Source: Rossellomorea sp. BNER (GTDB lineage: Bacteria; Bacillota; Bacilli; Bacillales; Bacillaceae_B). Taken from it: a stretch of 64,000 bases of DNA. The DNA lies in the NCBI GenBank assembly GCA_024213275.1, contig JANAVG010000003.1, positions 186,001 through 250,000 of the forward strand, in the 5' to 3' direction. Below the pieces are notes generated by a model. It saw only the letters and a program-made list of their open reading frames with translations. It did no database searches and was not told the DNA's origin. The translations under genes and the position numbers were made by a program. Positions 21,158 through 30,223 of the stretch are shown here, in pieces. The stretch's first letter is position 1; the number at the start of each line of letters is the position of its first letter.

Positions 21158-21693
21158 AATGGTTTATAACGGCGCAAAGCTTTGCATTAATGGCTTCCTC
21201 TATAACATTTCCTTTCTATCTCTTATTCATAAAAAATATTGGTTCCACCTTTTCCAGTTTTGGGTTTGCCTACGGATTATTCACTTTAAGTTCAGCCATT
21301 TTTCATCGCTGGATTGGTGTAGGGGCAGACCGATTTGGAAGTAAGAGCTTTCTCGTCGGGTATGCATGGGGGATGGCGTTACTATTTTTATTGATACCTG
21401 GATTAACGACGTTAACAGAAGTGTATGTCATGCAAATCGCACTTGGTCTGTTGGGAGCAGTGCAAAAAACGTGTGAAAAAAGCATGATTGCTGAGATTAG
21501 TGATGGTCATGCAAGAGGAAAAATAATCGGAAATTATCATTTTTGGACAACGCTTTTTTCTGCAATTGCTGTTATGGGGACAGGGATTCTCATTGATTTT
21601 TTTACGATTCATTTTATTTTTTATATAGGTTCCGTTTTGTTCATGATTAGTGGGGTTTTCCTTATTCTGTTTGAGTTTAATAGCGGTGAGTAG
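21154..21693 (+). CDS. Half-size MFS-type membrane protein
   Basis: A 179-aa protein with six predicted membrane spans, about half a normal 12-span major facilitator. The loop between spans 2 and 3, [16 protein letters not shown], keeps the MFS loop signature (GxxxDRxG). It overlaps the FAD oxidase by 4 bases, which argues for joint function, perhaps export of a lipid or polyol intermediate. It may be a true six-span protein that dimerises or an MFS gene that lost its second half; no remnant of a second half is visible after the stop. No clear terminator follows. Confidence 0.7.
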   Translation: MKWFITAQSFALMASSITFPFYLLFIKNIGSTFSSFGFAYGLFTLSSAIFHRWIGVGADRFGSKSFLVGYAWGMALLFLLIPGLTTLTEVYVMQIALGLLGAVQKTCEKSMIAEISDGHARGKIIGNYHFWTTLFSAIAVMGTGILIDFFTIHFIFYIGSVLFMISGVFLILFEFNSGE

Positions 21694-21920
21694 GGTTGTC
21701 ACGGTTGGAGCTAAGTAGCTTCAATTGAAAATTTGATAAATGTCACAACATTAAATTGAACAAATGAATTTTTTGAAAATTTCTAGGATTTCCATTCAAA
21801 ATTATATTGGATTTATGTATAGAACTTTTGAAAATGTCAAATAAGTAAACATTTCCAATTTATTAGAAGGATTCCCACCTAAAAAGAGCTAATATATTCA
21901 TTAGGATAGGGGGGATATCA

Positions 21921-24311
21921 ATGGAAGTTTTGATTCCAGAGCAGAAAAAAAGATCCAAAAAGAAATTGATATGGGGATGTACAGGGGGATTTACTTTTTT
22001 AATTCTTTCAGGACTCATTTTTGCAAACATTTACATATCAAAATCATTACCTGTAACCGAAGGAACGATTATACTGTCATCATTAAATGAGAAAGTTGAT
22101 GTAATTAGGGATGACAATGGGGTCCCGCATATTACAGCTGAAGACAAAAGAGATCTTTATATTGCTCAAGGTTATGTGCAAGCACAAGACAGGTTATTTC
22201 AGATGGATTTAAGCAGAAGACAAGCGTCTGGTGAGTTAAGCGAGGTTATTGGGAAGGCGACGCTTGACCGTGATAAATTTTTCCGTACACTTGGATTAAG
22301 AAGAGCAGCAGAAGCATCACTTGATACATACTCAGAAGAAGCGCGTAAGGTATTGGAATGGTATGCAGAAGGAGTCAATGCATTTATGGAAGAAGCTAAA
22401 GAAAATGGTACTCTTCCAATAGAATTTACACTTCTCGGATATAAACCAAATGAGTGGACGCCGATTGATTCACTGACAATCGGGAAGTATATGGCTTTTG
22501 ACTTAGGAGGACATTGGCAGGGACAAGCATTTCGTTATTGGGCACTTGAAAACTTACCAAAGGAAAAGGCACTTGATTTATTTCCTTCCTATCCAAAAGA
22601 TGCACCTACTATTCTAGCTGAATATGAAGAAATTGATTTAGATATTAGCCAATCATTCGCTAAAGCAGTGATTCCGCCAGAATTCAACGGAAGTAATAAT
22701 TGGGTCGTAAGTGGAGAAAAAAGTGTAAGCGGTAAGCCATTGTTGGCTGATGATCCGCATTTAGGACTTGGAACTCCTTCGATTTGGTATCAAATGCATT
22801 TAAATGCACCTGAAATGAATGTCAGCGGGGTTATTTTTGCTGGAGTGCCAGGAATCATTCTTGGCCATAATGATCAAATTGCATGGGGGGTCACGAATAC
22901 TGGACCTGATGTCCAGGATCTGTATATTGAGAAAAGAAACCCTAATAATTCGAATGAATTTCTCTACAATGGTAAATGGGAAGAAGCTCAGATTATAGAA
23001 GAACCAATTAATGTGAAGGATGAAGAAACGGTTCCCTATGAAGTGACAATCACTAGACACGGACCTATCATAAATGAATTTGCCTATGAAACGAAGAAAA
23101 ATACAGCATTAGCAATGAGATGGACAGCATTAGATCCGTCAAATGAGTTACAAGCCATTTTAGAAATCAACAATGCTACAAATTGGGATGAATTTGAAAC
23201 CGCCTTAAAAGACTTCCACGTACCTACACAGAATTTTGTGTTTGCAAGTGTAGATGGAACAATCGCCTATAAGGCAAATGGTAAGATTCCGATTCGAAAA
23301 AAAGGAGATGGCATTCTGCCTGTACCAGGTTGGACAGATGAATATGAATGGGAAGGATTCATTCCTTATGATGAATTACCGAAAGTGGTTAATCCAGAAA
23401 AAGGGTTTATTGCAACAGCAAATAATAAAGTAGTAAACGACCAATACCAATATCACATTAGTCATCATTGGGCCCAACCCTATCGTTATATGAGAATAGA
23501 AGAATTTCTTGAAGAAAAAGAGAAACTTTCTCTTAAGGATATGAAAACCTTGCAGATGGACCAGAAAAATCTACATGCAGTGGAATTTTTAAAAAGTATG
23601 ATAGATGTAATTGAACATGAATCATTAACACAAACGGAAAAAGAGGCTTTTGCTGAACTAAAAGAGTGGAATTTTATAGACGATAAAAATCAGGCAGCAC
23701 CACTCCTTTTCAATCTCTGGATGAAAGAGATTCCTAATGTACTTTTTAATGACGAAATCCCAAAGGAAATGAGGGAGCTTTTCACTGGAAAAGGAGGTGT
23801 TGTTGACGAACTAATCCGTCAAGCTTTTGAGGGAAATGTTTCGCCATGGATTGAAGATCAAGGGGGAATCTCAGAGGTCCTTCATCAATCATTATCAAAT
23901 GTTGTAACCAATTTAGAAAAAGAATATGGTTCATCCCCAGCAAGCTGGAAGTGGGGAGATTACCATCAATTATATTTTGCTCATCCTATTTCCAGTTCAT
24001 CTGATATACTTGCATTCTTTTTCAACCGCGAAAAGCCCATTCCTGTAGGTGGCAGTCATGTTACAGTTCAAGCTGCTTCCTATGGAGATGATGGTATAGC
24101 CGATCATGGGGCATCGTGGAGATTTGTCATTGATACTAGTAATATGACAGTCGGAGAACATATTGTTGGACCTGGTCAATCCGGTCATATTAAAAGTCGG
24201 TGGTATGATGATCAAATCGATGACTGGGTAAAAGGAAATTATCATAAAACTTCACTAGAAGGACCAGAGAAAGAAGAGGAAAAATTAGTTCTTCTTCCTT
24301 CTAAAAAATAA
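21921..24311 (+). CDS. Penicillin acylase family protein (Ntn hydrolase)
   Basis: A 796-aa secreted or membrane-anchored member of the penicillin amidase (S45) family. These are made as a precursor and cut by themselves to free a catalytic N-terminal Ser. An anchor covers about residues 17-38 (after RSKKKLIWG). The alpha-chain region has RDDNGVPHITAEDKRDLY and GYVQAQDRLFQMD. The self-cleavage site is G257-S258 in FNGSNNWVVSG, followed by PLLADDPHLGL; S258 is the presumed nucleophile and the Asn-Asn-Trp run is typical. Natural substrates may be acyl-homoserine lactones, lipopeptides or beta-lactams; sequence does not decide. GATAGGGGGGAT precedes ATG 21921. A stem-loop repeat begins 6 bases after the stop. 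Confidence 0.9.
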   Translation: MEVLIPEQKKRSKKKLIWGCTGGFTFLILSGLIFANIYISKSLPVTEGTIILSSLNEKVDVIRDDNGVPHITAEDKRDLYIAQGYVQAQDRLFQMDLSRRQASGELSEVIGKATLDRDKFFRTLGLRRAAEASLDTYSEEARKVLEWYAEGVNAFMEEAKENGTLPIEFTLLGYKPNEWTPIDSLTIGKYMAFDLGGHWQGQAFRYWALENLPKEKALDLFPSYPKDAPTILAEYEEIDLDISQSFAKAVIPPEFNGSNNWVVSGEKSVSGKPLLADDPHLGLGTPSIWYQMHLNAPEMNVSGVIFAGVPGIILGHNDQIAWGVTNTGPDVQDLYIEKRNPNNSNEFLYNGKWEEAQIIEEPINVKDEETVPYEVTITRHGPIINEFAYETKKNTALAMRWTALDPSNELQAILEINNATNWDEFETALKDFHVPTQNFVFASVDGTIAYKANGKIPIRKKGDGILPVPGWTDEYEWEGFIPYDELPKVVNPEKGFIATANNKVVNDQYQYHISHHWAQPYRYMRIEEFLEEKEKLSLKDMKTLQMDQKNLHAVEFLKSMIDVIEHESLTQTEKEAFAELKEWNFIDDKNQAAPLLFNLWMKEIPNVLFNDEIPKEMRELFTGKGGVVDELIRQAFEGNVSPWIEDQGGISEVLHQSLSNVVTNLEKEYGSSPASWKWGDYHQLYFAHPISSSSDILAFFFNREKPIPVGGSHVTVQAASYGDDGIADHGASWRFVIDTSNMTVGEHIVGPGQSGHIKSRWYDDQIDDWVKGNYHKTSLEGPEKEEEKLVLLPSKK

Positions 24312-24316
24312 TTATT

Positions 24317-24425
24317 AAGAGGCTATCCCAACCTGATCTCATTTGTATTCCATATAGAAGTTTTTGGGGTTTTCTTCTATATGTTGAGTTTATAGGTCCT
24401 TGCCTATTGTTCAGGGGTGCCTCTT
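24317..24425 (+). repeat. Stem-loop repeat (family copy 2), probable terminator
   Basis: Closing arms AAGAGGC (24317-24323) and GCCTCTT (24419-24425). The inner hairpin CATATAGAAG / CTTCTATATG (24351-24360 and 24374-24383) is perfect, with a G/T-rich loop. It starts 6 bases after the acylase stop codon. It has the same order of parts as the copies at 31501, 56234 and 61834, with a less clear middle stem. Confidence 0.75.
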
Positions 24426-24490
24426 CATTCATTTAAGGAAATCCTAGTTCGTTTAGTTTCTTTACCTAAACCGAAAAAGGTGGAATTTTA

Positions 24491-25255
24491 ATGGAACAAA
24501 CTTTATCAAAGCTGGTAACGATTTTTAAAGATAACTTAGATGAGAATTTAATTGGTGTGTATCTTCGTGGATCTCTGGCAATGGGGTGTTATCATCCTGA
24601 GAAGAGCGATATTGACCTATTAGTCGTTGTAAAAGAACCACTTTCAGCTACTATTAAAAGAACACTTATTAATAGCCTTTTTACAATAGAAGAAGAATAC
24701 CCTCAAAAAGGATTAGAAATGAGTGTTGTGAAAGAAGCTGTATTGAACCCTTTTCAGCATCCTGCTCCATTTGAACTTCATTATTCAAATGCTCACAAAC
24801 ATCATTATATAAATGATCCAGAGTTAATCCTTGAAGGGGGGGAGGATCGGGACCTCGCAGCACATGTAACGATTATAAAACATCGAGGGCGGTGTTTAAT
24901 AGGATTACCGATTCAACATGTATTTGGAGAAGTTAGCTCAAAGGATTACCTGGACTCGATTATTTTTGATATTGAAAATGCAGGGGAACAAGTTTGGAAG
25001 GATCCTCTCTATTACATTCTTAATCTATGCCGTGTTCTATTTTATATTAGAGATAAGGGGATTGCTTCGAAAAAAGAAGGCGGAGAGTGGGGGAGAGAGA
25101 ATCTTCCAGATAAATTCTCAAAACTATTGAATGAGGCTCTGAATTCATATGAAAATGGAATTAAGTTCAATATAGGAGGACGAGAAGAACAAGTCAGCGG
25201 GTTTGTTCAATACGCATTAAAAACAATTTCAAAAGAAAAACAAAATGTTGTATAA
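24491..25255 (+). CDS. Aminoglycoside adenylyltransferase-like nucleotidyltransferase
   Basis: A 254-aa protein of the ANT(3'')/ANT(9)-like group. The N-terminal nucleotidyltransferase domain has GVYLRGSLAMGCYHPEKSDI followed by DLLVVV, giving the GS...DxD metal and nucleotide-binding motif. The C-terminal helical domain resembles DUF4111 (LNLCRVLFYIRDKGIASKKEGG, the region that contacts the aminoglycoside in AadA). It may confer streptomycin/spectinomycin-type resistance or adenylate another small molecule; chromosomal Bacillus homologues are often silent as resistance genes. AAAAAGGTGG lies before ATG 24491. It is a lone gene inserted ahead of miaA. Confidence 0.8.
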   Translation: MEQTLSKLVTIFKDNLDENLIGVYLRGSLAMGCYHPEKSDIDLLVVVKEPLSATIKRTLINSLFTIEEEYPQKGLEMSVVKEAVLNPFQHPAPFELHYSNAHKHHYINDPELILEGGEDRDLAAHVTIIKHRGRCLIGLPIQHVFGEVSSKDYLDSIIFDIENAGEQVWKDPLYYILNLCRVLFYIRDKGIASKKEGGEWGRENLPDKFSKLLNEALNSYENGIKFNIGGREEQVSGFVQYALKTISKEKQNVV

Positions 25256-25356
25256 ATAGAAGAAATTCGGGTAAACTAATTTGATGTGATTCCTGTCATG
25301 AAGTTATGGTACGATAATGTTAAGATATTAACGAATCAAAGAAAGCAGTGAAAACT

Positions 25357-26304
25357 TTGAAACAAAAATTAATCGTACTTATTGGACCTACGGCTGTTGG
25401 GAAAACAGAAACAAGTTTACTATTAGCCAAAAGATTTAATGGAGAAATCATCAGTGGCGACTCTATGCAAATCTATAAAAAAATGGATGTGGGTACGGCA
25501 AAAATAATGCCAAATGAAATGAAGGGAATTCCTCATCATCTCATTGATATAAAAGAACCCGAGGAAAGTTTCTCAGTAGCAGAATTTCAGCAATTAGTGA
25601 GAGAAAAAATAAACGAAATTCATGCTCGCGGCCATCTTCCTATGATTGTTGGTGGAACAGGACTCTATATTCAATCAGTAATCTATGATTATCACTTTAC
25701 TGACACTGCAGGAGATGAAAGTTTTCGACGTGAGTTAGAAATTGAAGCTAAAGAGCATGGAAATGAGTATGTACATAAGAAACTAATCGAGAAAGATCCA
25801 CACTCAGCAAGTCAAATTCATCCTAATAATATTCGACGTGTTATTCGTGCGCTTGAAATTTTTCATTGTACAGGTAAAACTATTCGTGAGTACCAACAAG
25901 ATCAAAAGCAAGAACTTCTATATGATGTTGCTTTAATTGGCTTAACAATGGATAGGGAAACACTGTATGAACGGATTAATCTTCGGGTAGAGTTAATGAT
26001 GAAACAAGGTCTTTTAGAAGAAGTTACTAGTTTATATGAAAATGGGGTCAGGGATGTTCAATCTATTCAGGCCATTGGCTATAAAGAGTTATACGAGTAT
26101 CTAGAAGGTAAGGTATCACTTGAAGTAGCAATTGAAAATTTAAAACAAAACTCACGAAGATATGCAAAAAGACAATTAACATGGTTCCGAAACAAAATGA
26201 ATGTTGAATGGTTTGACGTAACTAACAAACGGGAACAAAATAAAAAAGTCGAAGAGATTTCTGATTTTGCAGCAGGAAAGTTAAGCTTAAAGTCGAATAG
26301 TTAG
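25357..26304 (+). CDS. miaA: tRNA dimethylallyltransferase MiaA
   Basis: Transfers the dimethylallyl group to A37 of tRNAs that read UNN codons, making the substrate of MiaB. The P-loop is LIGPTAVGKTE, followed by EIISGDSMQIYKKMDVGTAK (catalytic Asp in GDS) and MIVGGTGLYIQSV; the C-terminal part has QAIGYKELYEY and RRYAKRQLTWFRNK. The start is unsure: TTG 25357 gives 315 aa, GTG 25348 gives 318 aa, and GAAAG is the only upstream site. hfq follows 30 bases later, as in other Bacillus. Confidence 0.95.
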   Translation: MKQKLIVLIGPTAVGKTETSLLLAKRFNGEIISGDSMQIYKKMDVGTAKIMPNEMKGIPHHLIDIKEPEESFSVAEFQQLVREKINEIHARGHLPMIVGGTGLYIQSVIYDYHFTDTAGDESFRRELEIEAKEHGNEYVHKKLIEKDPHSASQIHPNNIRRVIRALEIFHCTGKTIREYQQDQKQELLYDVALIGLTMDRETLYERINLRVELMMKQGLLEEVTSLYENGVRDVQSIQAIGYKELYEYLEGKVSLEVAIENLKQNSRRYAKRQLTWFRNKMNVEWFDVTNKREQNKKVEEISDFAAGKLSLKSNS

Positions 26305-26334
26305 AGTGTAGAGATAGAAAGAGGAGGACGATTC

Positions 26335-26568
26335 ATGAAGCAGTCTGTAAATATCCAAGATCAATGCCTTAATCAATTAAGAAAAGACAATACAATGGTA
26401 ACGGTTTTTCTATTAAATGGTTTTCAAATCCGCGGATATGTAAAAGGGTTTGATAACTTTACGGTATTATTTGAAACAGAAGGTAAGCAACAGTTAGTAT
26501 ATAAACATGCCATTTCAACTTTTGCACCACAACGTAATGTATCAATTAATTTTGATGAATCAAAATAA
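26335..26568 (+). CDS. hfq: RNA chaperone Hfq
   Basis: A 77-aa Sm-like protein that forms a hexameric ring and binds sRNA/mRNA. The Sm1 motif ([21 protein letters not shown]) and Sm2 motif ([10 protein letters not shown]) are intact. GAGGAGGA precedes ATG 26335. It is downstream of miaA in the usual order and is followed by a long hairpin terminator. Confidence 0.97.
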   Translation: MKQSVNIQDQCLNQLRKDNTMVTVFLLNGFQIRGYVKGFDNFTVLFETEGKQQLVYKHAISTFAPQRNVSINFDESK

Positions 26569-26584
26569 TGCAGTAAATCGCTGG

Positions 26585-26657
26585 GTTGATCTATAAAAGC
26601 TAGGAATATCAATGATAATCTTGATAATACCTACTTTTATGGATCAACTTTTTTTTA
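26585..26657 (+). terminator. miaA-hfq terminator, long imperfect hairpin
   Basis: GTTGATCTATAAAAG and its partner CTTTTATGGATCAAC pair with one G-U, with an inner TATCAA/TTGATA stem, then T8. It begins 16 bases after the hfq stop. Confidence 0.85.
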
Positions 26658-26720
26658 TTTTGGACGAAAGTAACGTTCATTGGAAAAAAGGAATAATGAA
26701 TTAAGAATTGGGTGAATAAG

Positions 26721-26798
26721 ATGATAAGAGAGCCTATAAATTTCCCATTATTTCTTGGGAAAGCGCATAAATTGACAGAATATTATAATAAATTATGA
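26721..26798 (+). CDS. Possible micro-ORF, 25 aa
   Basis: ATG 26721 with GGGTGA 5 bases upstream gives MIREPINFPLFLGKAHKLTE plus YYNKL, ending at TGA 26796-26798. Nothing else supports it. It may be the leader of spoVK or chance. Confidence 0.2.
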   Translation: MIREPINFPLFLGKAHKLTEYYNKL

Positions 26799-26906
26799 AA
26801 CATTGTCGGTTAAGCGATTGAATTGTCGAATAACCAAAGAAATTAGGCATCTATCACCGTTAATGACCGAGAGTCGTATACTGTAGAAAATGGTGAGGTG
26901 AAGCTC

Positions 26907-27854
26907 TTGGATCAACCAATGCGAAAAAGGAGTAATGGTCAGATTAACGTAGTCTTAAACTCTCAAAAACGAATCCATGTGAAAGATATAGTAAATCGTG
27001 AGACAACTCCAAAACCATTTCCACAAGAGCATGCTGCCTTAAGGGATATAGAAGAAGAATTAGGAGCACTTGTCGGGATGGAAGAGATGAAAAAAATGGT
27101 TAAAGAAATCTATGCTTGGATTTATGTGAACAAGAAGCGGGAAGAAATGGGTTTGAAGGCAGGAAAACAAGCTTTGCATATGATGTTTAAAGGAAATCCT
27201 GGAACGGGAAAAACAACTGTCGCGAGGTTGATAGGGAAGTTATTTCAAAAAATGGATGTGTTAACGAAAGGTCATTTAATAGAAGCAGAGCGGGCAGACT
27301 TAGTTGGAGAGTATATTGGTCATACAGCACAAAAAACAAGAGATCTAATTAAGAAGGCACTTGGTGGTATCCTCTTCGTTGATGAAGCTTATTCATTAGG
27401 CAGAGGAGGGGAAAAGGACTTCGGTAAGGAAGCTATTGATACAATGGTCAAACATATGGAGGATAAGCAGCATGATTTCATTTTAATTCTTGCAGGTTAT
27501 TCTCGGGAAATGGATCATTTTCTAACATTAAATCCTGGCTTACATTCACGGTTTCCACTCGTGTTCCATTTCCCTGATTATACAGTTGACCAATTAATGG
27601 AGATTGGGAAAAGAATGTTGAAAGAAAAAGAATATATATTGAGCAGTGATGCGGAAAGAAAAGTTCGGGAGCATTTGGCACTTGCGAAAGTAGCTCTTTC
27701 ATCGTCAGCTTTTTCCAATGGGCGTTATGTAAGAAATGTATTAGAGAAATCGATACGTGCACAAGCCATGAGGCTGTTAATGTCAAATCACTTTGACCGC
27801 AATGATCTCCTAACCATTAGGAGCAATGACTTAGTATTACCGAAACATGAGTAA
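26907..27854 (+). CDS. spoVK: Stage V sporulation protein K (AAA+ ATPase)
   Basis: Mother-cell AAA+ ATPase of the CbbX/SpoVK group needed for spore maturation. It is 315 aa from TTG 26907. The Walker A is MFKGNPGTGKTTVARL, Walker B is GILFVDEAYSL, followed by the EYIGHTAQKTRDLIKKA and ILAGYSREMDHFLTLNPGL motifs, all shared with B. subtilis SpoVK. The TTG is chosen because GGTGAGGTG lies 7 bases before it; the in-frame GTG 26898 falls inside that site. A bidirectional terminator follows. Confidence 0.95.
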   Translation: MDQPMRKRSNGQINVVLNSQKRIHVKDIVNRETTPKPFPQEHAALRDIEEELGALVGMEEMKKMVKEIYAWIYVNKKREEMGLKAGKQALHMMFKGNPGTGKTTVARLIGKLFQKMDVLTKGHLIEAERADLVGEYIGHTAQKTRDLIKKALGGILFVDEAYSLGRGGEKDFGKEAIDTMVKHMEDKQHDFILILAGYSREMDHFLTLNPGLHSRFPLVFHFPDYTVDQLMEIGKRMLKEKEYILSSDAERKVREHLALAKVALSSSAFSNGRYVRNVLEKSIRAQAMRLLMSNHFDRNDLLTIRSNDLVLPKHE

Positions 27855-27869
27855 ACACTGCTCTTAGTG

Positions 27870-27880
27870 GTGCCTGGCAC
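27870..27880. repeat. GTGCCTGGCAC palindrome
   Basis: An 11-base palindrome with a single central T, followed by AGAAACGG. As far as I recall, GTGCCTGGCAC cores recur in intergenic DNA of Bacillus genomes, often near GGGACGGTTCTC palindromes; here it stands alone 16 bases after spoVK. Confidence 0.5.
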
Positions 27881-27905
27881 AGAAACGGAATTTATGAATC
27901 AAACA

Positions 27906-27946
27906 AAAAACCCGAGAATTCTTATATGAGTTTTCTCGGGTTTTTA
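27906..27946. terminator. Bidirectional terminator between spoVK and the TRIC gene
   Basis: AAAAACCCGAGAA and TTCTCGGGTTTTT form a perfect stem with A-run and T-run on either side, so it can end transcription on both strands. It serves spoVK directly and lies about 60 bases beyond the convergent TRIC gene. Confidence 0.85.
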
Positions 27947-28003
27947 CTAGGAAGCTTTCTAAGGTGCACCAAGATAAAGACGAAGGCACCGGAAGATTAT
28001 CGG

Positions 28004-28612
28004 TTATTGAGTTGCCCTTATATTTCTGTTTGGAAGTCTCCATTTAAAGAGATAAGACATTACCCGGAGTGCGGTTGTGAGTACAAAAAGGATGTATAAC
28101 TCCAGGGATGAATTTACAACGCCAATCCCGATTGCTAGACCTGCTAAGATAGCCCATACAGCATAGATTTCTGAACGAAGGACAAGTGGCTTTCTTCCTG
28201 CAAGCAGATCACGAACGATTCCCCCGCCACTACCAGTTAAGACTGCTGCAACAATTACAGCACTTAATGGATGGTTCATGTCGGAAGCATATAAGGCACC
28301 TTGTATAGCAAATGCTGCTAATCCAATGCTATCAAAGAAATTTCCCCATCTTCTCCAATGCTTGAGTAAATTGTTTGGAAATAGAAAGACTGTCGTAATG
28401 GCTAATAATGCAATTTGGAACATCATTCCTTGCTCCCAAAGAGCTGAAACAGGAACTCCGATAAAGAGGTTACGAATGGCTCCACCACCGAAAGCCGTAA
28501 CAATTCCTAATATATAAACTCCTAAAATATCATATTCTTCTTCCATAGCAACAATTGCACCTGAAACGGCAAAAGCAATTGTTCCAATAGTACTTAAAAC
28601 TTCCCAAGTCAT
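28004..28612 (-). CDS. TRIC-family cation channel protein (UPF0126)
   Basis: A 202-aa membrane protein with about seven spans, made of two repeats that each hold a glycine-rich kinked segment: AFGGGAIRNLFIGVPV and GSGGGIVRDLLAGRKP. This is the hallmark of prokaryotic trimeric intracellular cation channels, which conduct K+/Na+ as homotrimers. GGAGGAAGGGCA precedes ATG 28612. It is transcribed against spoVK and hflX as a single gene. Confidence 0.9.
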   Translation of the reverse strand: MTWEVLSTIGTIAFAVSGAIVAMEEEYDILGVYILGIVTAFGGGAIRNLFIGVPVSALWEQGMMFQIALLAITTVFLFPNNLLKHWRRWGNFFDSIGLAAFAIQGALYASDMNHPLSAVIVAAVLTGSGGGIVRDLLAGRKPLVLRSEIYAVWAILAGLAIGIGVVNSSLELYILFVLTTALRVMSYLFKWRLPNRNIRATQ

Positions 28613-28800
28613 TGCCCTTCCTCCTTATCTATGAAAATATGTATTCTTCAGGAATAGGCCGTCATTGTTTACATATTCTTTCATATAGCATTTCTTCAAG
28701 CATATTGATTTTAACATCTAATTGCCTTTTTGCAACCACTTTTTTAAAGATAAATTATGATGAAAATTTTGGAGTGTTTATAGTTAAACTGGTTTATTTG

Positions 28801-28870
28801 TGTCCAGCTTCGGCGCCTAGGTATTCAAGTCATAAGCCCAGCCTCTTCATGGCATCTTCGCTTTTCGCGT
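28801..28870. repeat. Dispersed GCGCCTAGG...CATAAGCC-type repeat fragment
   Basis: TGTCCAGCTTCGGCGCCTAG followed by GTATTCAAGTCATAAGCC and CATCTTCGCTTTTCGCG is GC-richer than its surroundings. It resembles the intergenic repeat with GTCTAGCTCCAGCGCCTAG that I recall from many Bacillaceae genomes. No matching end that would close a hairpin is obvious, so it may be a partial copy. The rest of the 346-bp gap between the TRIC gene and hflX shows no gene. Confidence 0.5.
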
Positions 28871-28958
28871 ATGTTTTAATGGTTTTTTAACATAGTGTTT
28901 ACATTTCATTTTTGATATGATGAACAAAAGGATTTTAAATAAGAAAGAAGGCTACATA

Positions 28959-30212
28959 TTGAACGAACCAATTAAGGAAAAAGCCATTTTAGTTAGCTGT
29001 CAGTTAAATGAGGAAGATACCCGGTTTTTATATTCGTTAGAAGAATTATCTTCGCTAACAGAAACGGCACAAGCTGAAGTAATGGCTACATTAACACAGA
29101 AAAGAGAGCGAATCCATCCAGGTACATATATTGGAAAAGGAAAAGTGGAAGAGCTTGTTATGCTTGAAGAGCAATTTGAGCCAGACCTCATTATATTTAA
29201 CGATGAACTTTCACCGAGTCAAATCCGAAACTTATCAGAAGAAGTAAACGCAAGAATAATTGATCGGACACAGTTAATCTTAGATATATTCGCACAAAGA
29301 GCCCGTTCTAAAGAAGGGAAGCTACAGGTTGAACTTGCTCAGCTTCAATATTTACTACCTCGATTGGTTGGTAAAGGTACTGCCCTATCTCGCTTAGGGG
29401 GAGGAATTGGGACAAGGGGACCTGGTGAAACAAAACTTGAAAGTGACCGTCGTCATATTCGAAGAAGAATCGATGACATTAAGAAACAATTGAAGATTGT
29501 TGTAGAACATCGTGAGCGCTATCGTGAGCGGCGAAAGAAGAATAAAACTTTTCAAGTTGCCCTAGTAGGGTATACGAATGCAGGGAAATCAACGCTTTTC
29601 AATAGACTCTCAACGGCAGAATCATATGAAGAAAATCAACTGTTTGCTACGTTGGATCCAATGACAAGAAAGTTTGTTCTTCCATGCGGATATTCTGCGT
29701 TATTAACGGACACCGTGGGATTTATTCAAGATTTACCAACGACGTTAGTAGCTAGTTTTCGTTCAACTCTAGAAGAAGTGAGGGAAGCAGACTTGCTTCT
29801 CCATGTAGTGGATTCATCAAACCCTGATTATAAAAATCAAGAGGAAACCGTTCAATCCCTTTTGCAAAGCTTGGAAATGGATCATATTCCTCAATTGACG
29901 GTATATAACAAAAAGGATCAAATGCATTCAGATTTTGTTCCAGATAGTGAAGGTGAAATAACGGTCATCAGTGCTTTAGATGTGGTTGATCGAAGTAAAC
30001 TGAAAGAAAAAGTCGAAAAGCTTGTCATTGGTTTAATGGAACCTTATTATGTTCAACTACCTTCAGATGAAGGTAAACTACTGTCGCAATTAAAAGCAGA
30101 TACCATTTTGAGAAAACTTGAATTTAATGAAGAAACTCAAGAATATGAAGTGAAAGGCTTCACTTTAAGTGATCACCCAATAACTGGTTACATCAAGAAA
30201 TATCAGAGCTAA
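28959..30212 (+). CDS. hflX: GTPase HflX
   Basis: Ribosome-associated GTPase that splits stalled or stressed 70S ribosomes. It is 417 aa from TTG 28959 (AAGAAGG upstream; the earlier ATG 28917 lacks a good site). Order: N-terminal nucleotide-binding domain with [14 protein letters not shown], the signature [20 protein letters not shown], coiled linker, then the G domain with G1 [10 protein letters not shown]3 DTVGF and G4 NKKD. It is 12 bases from the next gene, ynbB. Confidence 0.95.
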   Translation: MNEPIKEKAILVSCQLNEEDTRFLYSLEELSSLTETAQAEVMATLTQKRERIHPGTYIGKGKVEELVMLEEQFEPDLIIFNDELSPSQIRNLSEEVNARIIDRTQLILDIFAQRARSKEGKLQVELAQLQYLLPRLVGKGTALSRLGGGIGTRGPGETKLESDRRHIRRRIDDIKKQLKIVVEHRERYRERRKKNKTFQVALVGYTNAGKSTLFNRLSTAESYEENQLFATLDPMTRKFVLPCGYSALLTDTVGFIQDLPTTLVASFRSTLEEVREADLLLHVVDSSNPDYKNQEETVQSLLQSLEMDHIPQLTVYNKKDQMHSDFVPDSEGEITVISALDVVDRSKLKEKVEKLVIGLMEPYYVQLPSDEGKLLSQLKADTILRKLEFNEETQEYEVKGFTLSDHPITGYIKKYQS

Positions 30213-30223
30213 AGGAGAAAGTA

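Noticed and set aside
28612-28890. 92-codon plus-strand frame between the TRIC gene and hflX
   Set aside because: It starts at the TRIC start codon on the other strand, lacks a ribosome binding site, runs through a repeat fragment and has no plausible protein character.
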